The notes under the pieces: generated by a model | Databases searched by the model: none | Seen by the model: the letters and a program-made list of their open reading frames with translations, nothing else | What the model was told of the DNA's origin: nothing | Shown here: in pieces, positions 1-4,993 of the stretch | Layout of the letters: every line of letters starts with the position of its first letter | Numbering within the stretch: the stretch's first letter is position 1 | Position numbers and translations under genes: made by a program | NCBI GenBank assembly: GCA_938039195.1 | Contig: CALHVK010000146.1 | Location: 1-6,360, forward strand | From: an uncultured Carnobacteriaceae bacterium | GTDB taxonomy: Bacteria; Bacillota; Bacilli; Lactobacillales; Aerococcaceae | Reading direction: 5' to 3' | Length of the DNA: 6,360 nt

Positions 1-2
1 AC

Positions 3-125
3 GAAAAGAATTCTGTAGAAGGACTCATTTCAACTCTTCCGCAAAAAGAATGGTCTGTATTAAAATATCAATTCATCAATCAGATTAACTGCCCTCCAAT
101 TTGTTATGTCATAGAAAAAAAGTAG
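3..125 (+). CDS. C-terminal end of a gene cut by the window edge; probable YtqB/MnmM-type class I SAM-dependent methyltransferase
   Basis: One reading frame is open from the left edge to a TAG stop at 123-125 and gives the last 40 residues of a protein. The tail reads LKYQFINQINCPPICYVIEKK. From memory, the motif of an aromatic residue followed by FINQ-x-N-x-PP and a closing I-E-K resembles the C-terminus of YtqB/MnmM, the Gram-positive methyltransferase that uses SAM to complete 5-methylaminomethyl-2-thiouridine in tRNA. That family lies near metK in several Firmicutes, which fits the convergent metK here. None of the SAM-binding motifs are inside the window, so the family call rests on the tail and the context only. 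That this is a real coding end is well supported: the stop falls inside a hairpin placed as a terminator, and the other two plus frames close within about 90 bases. Confidence 0.55.
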   Translation, partial: EKNSVEGLISTLPQKEWSVLKYQFINQINCPPICYVIEKK

Positions 126-156
126 AAAATTATCATATATGATAATTTTCTACTTT
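119..156 (+). terminator. Perfect 38-bp palindrome, likely terminator of the methyltransferase-like gene
   Basis: Positions 119-156 are an uninterrupted palindrome (each arm 19 nt, centre at 137/138), very AT-rich. The left arm contains the TAG stop codon of the upstream gene. The plus-strand stem ends in TTT, and the minus-strand reading also ends in a T-run (the complement of the A-tract at 114-121). It could therefore stop transcription from both sides, although the low GC content of the stem makes it weaker than the hairpin just downstream. In the RNA the central bases must form a loop, so the real stem is about 17 bp. Confidence 0.6.
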
Positions 157-161
157 AAATG

Positions 162-190
162 AAAAGCCAACCTCATTGAGGTTGGCTTTC
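162..190 (-). terminator. Intrinsic terminator of metK
   Basis: The arms at 163-175 and 177-189 are perfectly complementary (13 bp, core GCCAACCTC) around a single central base, so a few central pairs will open to make the loop. Read on the minus strand the hairpin begins 12 bases after the metK stop codon (202-204) and is followed by CTTTTCATTT, a moderate U-tract. The plus-strand reading also ends in TTT, so it may act from both directions as backup for the palindrome at 119-156. Confidence 0.8.
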
Positions 191-201
191 TTCATGATCG
201 T

Positions 202-1374
202 TTAAGCAAAATAAGCTTTTAACTCTTCTACTTTATTCAGTTGTTCCCATGGAAGTTCAATATCTGTTCTACCGAAGTGACCATAAGCGGCTGTTTGTTG
301 ATAGATTGGTCTACGTAAGTTTAATGTTTCGATAATTCCTTTTGGAGTTAAACGGAACTCTTTACGAATAACTTCAATAATTTTATCTTCTGGAACATGG
401 TTCGTACCAAATGTATCTACAGCGATTGAAACGGGTTGAGCAACCCCAATAGCATAGGCTAATTGGATTTCGCATTTATCAGCTAGGCCAGCTGCTACAA
501 CGTTTTTGGCAATGTAACGAGCTGCATAACTTGCTGAACGGTCTACTTTAGTAGAGTCTTTACCAGAGAAAGCTCCTCCACCATGACGAGCATAACCACC
601 ATAAGTATCTACGATGATTTTACGTCCGGTTAAACCAGAGTCTCCAACAGGACCGCCAATAACAAACTTACCAGTTGGATTAATGAAGTAACGAGTTTCA
701 TCGTCGAGTAATTCAGCTGGTACTACAGGTTTAACAACATACTCTAGTACATCTTTTCTGATTTGCTCTTGAGAAATTTCTTCATCATGTTGTGTACTTA
801 CAACAATTGTATCAATACGTTTTACAGTATGCTCGGGAGTATATTCAATCGTTACTTGAACTTTTCCATCTGGACCTAAGTAATCTAATTGTTTTTCCTT
901 ACGAACCTTTGCTAGTTGATACGCTAACTTATGACTTAAATCGATTGGCAACGGCATATAAGACTCTGTTTCATTAGTAGCATAACCAAACATTAAACCT
1001 TGGTCTCCTGCTCCAAACTCTTCAGATTGTCCACGAGTTTCTAATGCATCATCAACACCCATTGCAATATCAGGTGATTGTTTATCCAGCGAAACTAATA
1101 CAGCTACTGAATCGGCATCATATCCGTATTTACGGTCTGTATAACCGATTTTACGAATTGTATCACGAGCAACTTGTTGATAATCGACAACAGCACTTGT
1201 TGTGATTTCTCCTACTAATACGACTAAACCAGTGTTTACTACCGTCTCACAGGCTACACGCGCTGTTGGATCTTGAGCAAGAATGGCATCTAAAATACCA
1301 TCACTAATTTGGTCTGCGATTTTATCGGGATGTCCTTCTGTTACGGATTCCGATGTAAATAAAATTTTTTCCAT
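202..1374 (-). CDS. metK: S-adenosylmethionine synthetase (methionine adenosyltransferase)
   Basis: MetK makes S-adenosylmethionine, the main methyl donor of the cell, from ATP and methionine in the cytoplasm. The 390-residue protein is full length for the family (about 380-400). Visible landmarks are GHPDK near residues 14-18 (ATP and methionine site), the signature GAGDQG at 121-126 and the glycine-rich signature GGGAFSGKD at 265-273. I choose the ATG at 1374, giving MEKILFTSES. It follows the Shine-Dalgarno run GGGGGA with an 8-base gap and matches the usual start of lactic acid bacterial MetK. An in-frame ATG at 1389 would add five residues, but it lies inside the riboswitch, overlaps the Shine-Dalgarno and has no good ribosome site of its own. 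The gene appears monocistronic, with its own promoter, SAM-responsive leader and terminator. Confidence 0.97.
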   Translation of the reverse strand: MEKILFTSESVTEGHPDKIADQISDGILDAILAQDPTARVACETVVNTGLVVLVGEITTSAVVDYQQVARDTIRKIGYTDRKYGYDADSVAVLVSLDKQSPDIAMGVDDALETRGQSEEFGAGDQGLMFGYATNETESYMPLPIDLSHKLAYQLAKVRKEKQLDYLGPDGKVQVTIEYTPEHTVKRIDTIVVSTQHDEEISQEQIRKDVLEYVVKPVVPAELLDDETRYFINPTGKFVIGGPVGDSGLTGRKIIVDTYGGYARHGGGAFSGKDSTKVDRSASYAARYIAKNVVAAGLADKCEIQLAYAIGVAQPVSIAVDTFGTNHVPEDKIIEVIRKEFRLTPKGIIETLNLRRPIYQQTAAYGHFGRTDIELPWEQLNKVEELKAYFA

Positions 1375-1380
1375 TTCTTT

Positions 1381-1438
1381 TTCCCCCATTCAATTCCGGT
1401 TACAAGGCATCTACACATTGTGTATCCTTTCGGGAATA
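1381..1438 (-). promoter_or_regulatory. SMK box (SAM-III) translational riboswitch of metK
   Basis: The minus strand just upstream of metK carries the conserved blocks of the SMK box in order: TTCCCGAAAGGAT (1436-1424), then AGATGCCTTGTAACCG (1412-1397), then GGGGGAA (1387-1381). Between the first two blocks is a variable hairpin, TACAC/GTGTA with a three-base loop (1424-1412). The closing helix pairs TTCCC (1436-1432) with GGGAA (1385-1381), which uses up the Shine-Dalgarno of metK. In the known Enterococcus faecalis element, SAM binding stabilises this pairing and blocks ribosome binding, so metK is repressed when SAM is plentiful. I infer the same here. The loop after AACC is longer than the GAAA loop I recall from the enterococcal element and contains an AUG. 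There is no terminator in the leader, which fits control at translation. Confidence 0.95.
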
Positions 1439-1455
1439 TCATTTTTAACTTTCTC

Positions 1456-1464
1456 ATTATAGCA
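1456..1464 (-). promoter_or_regulatory. metK promoter, extended -10
   Basis: On the minus strand, TGCTATAAT at 1464-1456 is a perfect extended -10 element. No good -35 is seen at 17 bases; TTGCTA lies 20 bases upstream. Transcription should begin near 1449, about a dozen bases before the first helix of the riboswitch, so the whole aptamer is included in the leader. A second TATAAT at 1501-1496 has no convincing -35 and is a weaker alternative. Confidence 0.7.
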
Positions 1465-1524
1465 TTTATTAGCAAAAAAGATAGCAAAAACTACTATTAT
1501 ATGAACATTTTTTTCAAACAAAAG

Positions 1525-1553
1525 AAAAAAGCCTAAGTTCAAAGACTTAGACT
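1525..1553 (-). terminator. Intrinsic terminator of the LPXTG adhesin gene
   Basis: Read on the minus strand, the stem has arms 1553-1545 and 1538-1530 (core CTAAGT/ACTTAG, with one G-U pair and extra A-U and G-C pairs at the base). The loop has six bases, and a run of T follows at 1530-1525 and continues as CTTTT. It starts 22 bases after the adhesin stop codon and separates the adhesin transcript from the metK promoter. Confidence 0.8.
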
Positions 1554-1575
1554 CTCTTCCTGAGGATTTATTCTA

Positions 1576-3183
1576 TTATTTTACTTCTTTACGAACAATT
1601 GCGTATGCACCCATTAATAACACACTTGCAATCACAACTAGAAGATTATAGTTTGTTGTACCTGTATTTGGTAATTCAGGTTTTTCTTCAGTAGTCGTTG
1701 TATTTTCAGTTGTCACAACTGTACTTGGACCTTCTGTTGTTGTTGTAACTGTTGTAGGTGCTTCTGTTGTTGTCGTAACAGTTGTTGGAGCTTCTGTAGT
1801 TGTAGTTACTGTTGTAGGAGCTTCCGTTGTCGTCGTTGAAGTTGTAGTAGTTGTTGTTGTCGTTGTCGTCGTTGTTGTAGTCTCTTCTTTTGGATTCACA
1901 ATTGTTTTTGTTACAGCGTGATCAGTTCCAAAGTCTTCAACATTAACTACAGTGTCAGCATCCTTAATAACGAATCCTGCAGGCGCTTCTGTTTCTGTCA
2001 AGATATATTTATCTTTTAATAATGCATTAACAGTAATATTACCATTTTCATCAGTTTCGTATTCTCCGATTACTTGCTTGTTTGCTTCACGAACTACTTT
2101 AAACTTAGCACCCTTAATAGGTTGGTTAGCATCATCTACTTTATGAACGTTAATTGTAAATACATAACCAATACCAGCCCCACCAGCAATTTGAACTGCA
2201 GAAGCATTGATTACTTCTTTAATAACGACACCTTTCCCTTTTAATGTAGCGTCATTCTTTAATAATTCACCATCAACTGGTTGGTAGTTTAATCGAACGT
2301 CATAAGAAATACGGTATTGATCTGCTTCAGTAATATCTCCTAAGTCAATGACAAAAGATTGTCCATCTTCAGCGATAGTAATTTTATGTTGATCTGTAAC
2401 ATCAACACGGTCAGAGAATTGCCATTCTCCATCTACATAAGCAAACTTACCTTTAATAACTTTAATGCTATCTTTCACATAGCTGGCACTTGTAAATTTC
2501 AAATGGTCTTCTAATGTTACTTCTTTAATATTTTGACGGTTACGGTTAACAGAAATGGTATAAGAAACTGTCTTATAGTCTGTGTTGTTTACCCAGCTAG
2601 TTTTTGTTAAAGTTCTTGGGTTTCCATCGCCAATCCCTTTAAAGGTTACTTTACCAGCAACTTTTGTTACACCATTGACTGTTACAACAACAGGAATTTC
2701 ACCTTGTTGTGGATGTTTCTTAAAGTCAATACGTGCATAGAAGAAGAATGAACCATTCGTATCAGAATGTTTTTCCACATAATCTGTATAAGTTAATGTT
2801 AATTTTTTGTTTTCAGCATCTACAGTAGCATGAGCGATAATTTCATTTGTGTTAATATCGCGAATCTCAAAACCATCAGATGTAATAATTAATGCGTCTG
2901 GCACAGTAACCGTTGTTTGGTCACCTGCTTTAACATTTTTACCTGCTAAATCATACGTTGCATTAATACGGAAGGTAGCCCATTGCTCTAAATCCCAATT
3001 TAAATCTCCACCTTCGTTATTTGTTACATTAACAATCGTAATGGTATCTGCAAATTTACCAGTTACGCTAACTGCAGGATTAGTCTCTTCAGCAGAAGCA
3101 TTCCCCGAAGCTAATGTGAAAAGTGCTGTTAATAAAATTAGTAAGAACGAAAAAATCCCCAATTTTTTCCCGTTTTTGTTCAT
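1576..3183 (-). CDS. LPXTG cell-wall-anchored MSCRAMM-like adhesin with threonine-rich stalk
   Basis: This is a secreted surface protein attached to peptidoglycan by sortase, 535 residues from the ATG at 3183. Residues 1-31 form a signal peptide (basic MNKNGKK, then a long hydrophobic core, likely cut after ASA at 29-31); there is no YSIRK motif. Residues about 40-185 and 190-340 look like two immunoglobulin-fold adhesin domains. TYTDYV at 131-136 resembles the TYTFTDYVD motif of fibrinogen- and collagen-binding MSCRAMMs. In the second domain K194, D226 and N310 are candidates for a CnaA-type isopeptide bond. Residues 342-432 are one SpaA/CnaB-type domain with the E-box YILTETEAPAGF (393-404); K348, E397 and N430 fit the isopeptide triad. 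A threonine-rich stalk (435-497) leads to LPNTG (504-508), a hydrophobic segment and a basic tail. The ligand cannot be read from sequence. An in-frame ATG at 3252 would add 23 residues that do not look like a signal peptide. Confidence 0.92.
   Translation of the reverse strand: MNKNGKKLGIFSFLLILLTALFTLASGNASAEETNPAVSVTGKFADTITIVNVTNNEGGDLNWDLEQWATFRINATYDLAGKNVKAGDQTTVTVPDALIITSDGFEIRDINTNEIIAHATVDAENKKLTLTYTDYVEKHSDTNGSFFFYARIDFKKHPQQGEIPVVVTVNGVTKVAGKVTFKGIGDGNPRTLTKTSWVNNTDYKTVSYTISVNRNRQNIKEVTLEDHLKFTSASYVKDSIKVIKGKFAYVDGEWQFSDRVDVTDQHKITIAEDGQSFVIDLGDITEADQYRISYDVRLNYQPVDGELLKNDATLKGKGVVIKEVINASAVQIAGGAGIGYVFTINVHKVDDANQPIKGAKFKVVREANKQVIGEYETDENGNITVNALLKDKYILTETEAPAGFVIKDADTVVNVEDFGTDHAVTKTIVNPKEETTTTTTTTTTTTTTSTTTTEAPTTVTTTTEAPTTVTTTTEAPTTVTTTTEGPSTVVTTENTTTTEEKPELPNTGTTNYNLLVVIASVLLMGAYAIVRKEVK
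1660..1674 (-). other. LPNTG sortase sorting motif
   Basis: These five codons encode LPNTG, residues 504-508 of the adhesin. A hydrophobic stretch (YNLLVVIASVLLMGAYAIV) and the positive tail RKEVK follow, which is the standard layout of a sortase A substrate. No sortase gene lies in the window. Confidence 0.95.
1705..1824 (-). repeat. Four tandem 30-bp units in the adhesin stalk
   Basis: Read on the minus strand, the units begin at 1824, 1794, 1764 and 1734. The first three each encode EAPTTVTTTT exactly; the fourth is diverged (EGPSTVVTTE). The third-codon bases differ between copies, so the amino-acid repeat is better kept than the DNA repeat. This suggests an older duplication held by selection on the protein. 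Such stalks lift the adhesive head away from the wall and can be O-glycosylated. Confidence 0.9.
1825..1881 (-). repeat. Polythreonine tract (14 Thr, one Ser, 4 Thr)
   Basis: Nineteen codons directly before the 30-bp repeats encode 14 threonines (1881-1840), a serine (1839-1837) and four threonines (1836-1825). The codons are a mixture of ACA, ACG and ACT, so this is an impure triplet repeat at the DNA level. It belongs to the stalk of the adhesin. Confidence 0.9.
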
Positions 3184-3190
3184 CGTGCTT

Positions 3191-3195
3191 TCCTC
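3191..3195 (-). promoter_or_regulatory. Ribosome binding site deciding the adhesin start
   Basis: GAGGA on the minus strand lies seven bases before the ATG at 3183. That ATG opens directly on the signal peptide (MNKNGKKLGIF). The upstream in-frame ATGs at 3252 and 3237 lie upstream of or within the probable -10 element, so they should not be in the mRNA. Confidence 0.75.
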
Positions 3196-3235
3196 ATTTC
3201 TTATTAAATTGATGGTAAGTTTACCTCTCCTGTTC

Positions 3236-3244
3236 ATTTTATCA
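3236..3244 (-). promoter_or_regulatory. Probable adhesin promoter, extended -10
   Basis: TGATAAAAT on the minus strand (3244-3236) fits an extended -10 element. No clear -35 is found at the right distance. The start of transcription would be near 3229, giving a leader of about 46 bases. A perfect 13-bp palindrome at 3251-3263 sits just upstream. Confidence 0.45.
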
Positions 3245-3250
3245 CATTTC

Positions 3251-3263
3251 ATTCTTAAAGAAT
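3251..3263. repeat. 13-bp palindrome upstream of the adhesin -10, possible operator
   Basis: ATTCTTAAAGAAT is a perfect inverted repeat (6-bp arms, one central base). It lies between the expected -10 and -35 positions of the adhesin promoter and overlaps the ATG at 3252. Its placement would suit a repressor site, but AT-rich palindromes of this size also occur by chance. Confidence 0.35.
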
Positions 3264-3433
3264 ACCTTTAAAGTGAATTTCTTTGCTATTTTTTCATCTT
3301 TTTTTCAAAGAGTATATCCGTAATATTTCCGAAACCTTCTATTCTAAAGCTTTCAGAACACTACTTATTTTAAAATTAATTTAGAATATACAATTATTTC
3401 TCGTCTATTTACTTTGGTATAAACTTCCAAACC

Positions 3434-3462
3434 TTGACAAGAACACCATTATTACCTATCAT
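3434..3462 (+). promoter_or_regulatory. Sigma-A-type promoter of the membrane protein gene
   Basis: A perfect -35 box TTGACA (3434-3439) and a -10 box TATCAT (3457-3462, one mismatch to TATAAT) are separated by exactly 17 bases. Transcription should begin near 3469, leaving a short leader of about 23 bases that contains the ribosome binding site GAGG (3481-3484), seven bases before the ATG. This is the best-formed promoter in the window. Confidence 0.8.
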
Positions 3463-3491
3463 TAAGCTATACTTAAGAATGAGGTATTATT

Positions 3492-4313
3492 ATGAATAAT
3501 GAATCGCAGACGATATCAATCGAAAGCGTTCTACACCAAGCGACTTCGCCGTGGCTTAGTTATATACTTGCCCCACTTGGTTATTGCTTTATTGGATTGA
3601 TTCTTGCCTTAAGACAACAGCAATTTCAATTTTTGCATTTTGTCGTACTATTTTTATTTTTTGTAACTATATACTTACAAGAAAATTCATATAGAAAATT
3701 AGCACTTCATCCTGAATTGAAGAAATGGCCTGTAATTGCAATTACTAATATTGTCCTACTGGCTCTGCTATTTTATTTTTATCAAACAGTAGCTATCAGA
3801 GTTGTGCTTCTCTTATTTGCAATTGTATTGTTTAATCATACAAACTTATTTGTGATTGGACCAAACGAGGTTGCGTATATTTATCATTTGCTATTGAATG
3901 GTATCGCAAAATACTACATTGCAAACTTTGTGACTTTATATGTTCTTAGCGGTAATGTATCAACTGTTGTAAGTATTCAACTATTCCAATACGTTTTCTA
4001 CGGACTTTATGTTTTACATATAAAAACAAAACTGACTGAAAAACGGGAAGGAAAACGCCACTTTGGAGCTATTGCTGCTATTTTTAATGTTTTTGTAAGT
4101 TTATCATGGCTTATCGGAACGATTATTTACTACTTATGGTATTTGAATAACATTAATATTTTGGGAATTATCTTATTCTCATTATCCTTATTAATTCCGA
4201 TTCTTTACCAAATCCACTTTAGAAAGCAGTACACTATTAATCGATTATTTACATACCTTCATTGGTACTTAGTCGTTATGTCTGTTTTATACGGATTCTT
4301 CTTAATCATTTAA
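3492..4313 (+). CDS. Polytopic membrane protein of unknown function, about nine membrane segments
   Basis: I do not recognise this 273-residue protein with confidence. A short polar start (MNNESQTISIE) is followed by about nine hydrophobic segments near residues 20-41, 45-63, 79-98, 100-118, 125-150, 155-176, 192-216, 222-241 and 251-273. It has no signal-peptide cleavage site, no ATP-binding motif and no transporter signature that I can see. The length, the number of segments and two polar loops (ENSYRKLALHPELKK near 64-78 and HIKTKLTEKREGKRHFG near 176-192) recall the UbiA/MenA prenyltransferase fold. However, the Asp-rich NDxxD-type motifs that bind magnesium-diphosphate are absent, so a working prenyltransferase is unlikely if the relationship is real. 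It has its own strong promoter, ribosome site and terminator and is divergent from the adhesin, so it looks like a single-gene unit. Codon use and base composition resemble the neighbours. Confidence 0.85.
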   Translation: MNNESQTISIESVLHQATSPWLSYILAPLGYCFIGLILALRQQQFQFLHFVVLFLFFVTIYLQENSYRKLALHPELKKWPVIAITNIVLLALLFYFYQTVAIRVVLLLFAIVLFNHTNLFVIGPNEVAYIYHLLLNGIAKYYIANFVTLYVLSGNVSTVVSIQLFQYVFYGLYVLHIKTKLTEKREGKRHFGAIAAIFNVFVSLSWLIGTIIYYLWYLNNINILGIILFSLSLLIPILYQIHFRKQYTINRLFTYLHWYLVVMSVLYGFFLII

Positions 4314-4314
4314 A

Positions 4315-4356
4315 ATAAACAAAAAGGTTGGACAAATGTTCAACCTTTTTGTTTAT
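4315..4356. terminator. Strong bidirectional terminator shared by the membrane protein gene and nth
   Basis: Arms 4315-4330 and 4341-4356 are perfectly complementary over 16 bp, and three more inner pairs (one G-U) leave a four-base loop. Both readings end in TTTTTGTTTAT after the GC-richer core GGTTG/CAACC, so either transcript would terminate. The hairpin begins one base after the stop of the membrane protein gene, and the stop codon of nth (4353-4355) lies inside the other arm. The two convergent genes are therefore packed around one element. Confidence 0.9.
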
Positions 4357-4991
4357 ACTTCTTTTTTACCATACGCACATATATCCAGCAAAGGACAGGA
4401 TGCACATTTAGGCTTTCTTGCAATACAATGATAGCGTCCAAAGAAAATCATCCAGTGATGGGCCTTCCCCCATAATTCTTTTGGGATCTTCTTACATAGC
4501 GTCTCTTCTACTTCTAAAACGGATGCTGATTGCTTAACCATTTGGAGGCGTTTCGAAACCCGCTCCACGTGAGTGTCCACTGCAAATGCAGGTAAGCCAA
4601 ACGCAACACTTAAGACTACGTTCGCCGTCTTTCTACCAACGCCTGCTAATTGTACAAGTTCTTCTCTTGTTTGCGGAACTTCTCCATTGAAACGTTCAAC
4701 CAATTGTTGAGCACAGAGGCGAATATTTTTCGCCTTATTTTTGTATAGCCCCAATGATTGAATACACTCAATCACCACTTCTTCTTCACTATTTGCTAAC
4801 GCATGCGCATTCGGATAAATTGCAAATAACTTTGGAGTGACCTTATTCACTCCTTTATCGGTTGCTTGTGCACTCAGAATTGTTGCAATCAGTAATTGAA
4901 ATGGTGTCTCATGATTCAGTTCGCAATGCGCATCTGGAAAGAGTTTTTGCATTTCTAAAACTGCTTGTAATGTTTTTGCTTTTGACAACAT
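4353..4991 (-). CDS. nth: Endonuclease III (DNA glycosylase/AP lyase)
   Basis: Nth removes oxidised pyrimidines from DNA and cleaves the backbone at the resulting abasic site, in base excision repair. The 212-residue protein has the full helix-hairpin-helix-GPD layout. The hairpin motif LAGVGRKTANVV carries the catalytic lysine K121, and AVDTHVERVSKR carries the catalytic aspartate D139. Four cysteines (189, 196, 199, 205) with spacing C-x6-C-x2-C-x5-C bind the 4Fe-4S cluster. All key residues are present. I choose the ATG at 4991: it follows the dnaD stop codon by two bases, with GGGTGA upstream. An in-frame TTG at 5009 would overlap dnaD and lacks a ribosome site. The dnaD-nth pair is a common arrangement in Firmicutes, and the spacing suggests translational coupling. 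Confidence 0.97.
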   Translation of the reverse strand: MLSKAKTLQAVLEMQKLFPDAHCELNHETPFQLLIATILSAQATDKGVNKVTPKLFAIYPNAHALANSEEEVVIECIQSLGLYKNKAKNIRLCAQQLVERFNGEVPQTREELVQLAGVGRKTANVVLSVAFGLPAFAVDTHVERVSKRLQMVKQSASVLEVEETLCKKIPKELWGKAHHWMIFFGRYHCIARKPKCASCPLLDICAYGKKEV

Positions 4992-4993
4992 AG

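Larger units (their letters stand above)
3184..3491. other. Divergent intergenic region between the adhesin and the membrane protein gene
   Basis: This gap of about 310 bases holds the leader and promoter of the adhesin at its left end and the promoter of the membrane protein gene at its right end. The middle (about 3270-3420) is very AT-rich. It contains ATTCTAAA at 3341-3348 facing TTTAGAAT at 3380-3387, and an AAAGCTTT palindrome at 3346-3353. I see no coding signal, tRNA or strong hairpin with a U-tract in it. Confidence 0.6.

Noticed and set aside
792..977. 61-codon plus-strand frame inside metK
   Set aside because: It lies antisense within a clearly coding region, has no ribosome site or recognisable protein features, and is a shadow of metK.
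1496..1501. Second TATAAT upstream of metK as the main promoter
   Set aside because: There is no -35 box at 16-18 bases, and it lies further from the riboswitch than the extended -10 at 1464-1456; kept only as an alternative.
1705..1881. CRISPR-like array of regular 30-bp units
   Set aside because: The units are contiguous without spacers, are in frame with the adhesin and encode a Thr-rich stalk.
1952..2146. 64-codon plus-strand frame inside the adhesin
   Set aside because: It is an antisense shadow of the SpaA/CnaB-type domain with no independent signals.
3184..3252. Longer adhesin start at 3252 (or at 3237)
   Set aside because: The extra residues are polar and precede a perfect signal peptide. 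The ATG at 3183 has its own GAGGA site, and the likely -10 lies at or downstream of the earlier ATGs.
2849..3271. 140-codon plus-strand frame antisense to the adhesin start
   Set aside because: It is the complement of the signal peptide and head domain. Its hydrophobic stretches come from the mirror of the adhesin codons, and there is no supporting promoter or ribosome site.
3341..3387. Hairpin or small RNA formed by ATTCTAAA and TTTAGAAT
   Set aside because: The arms are only 8 bp, AT-rich and 31 bases apart, with no adjacent promoter-terminator pair; chance is likely.
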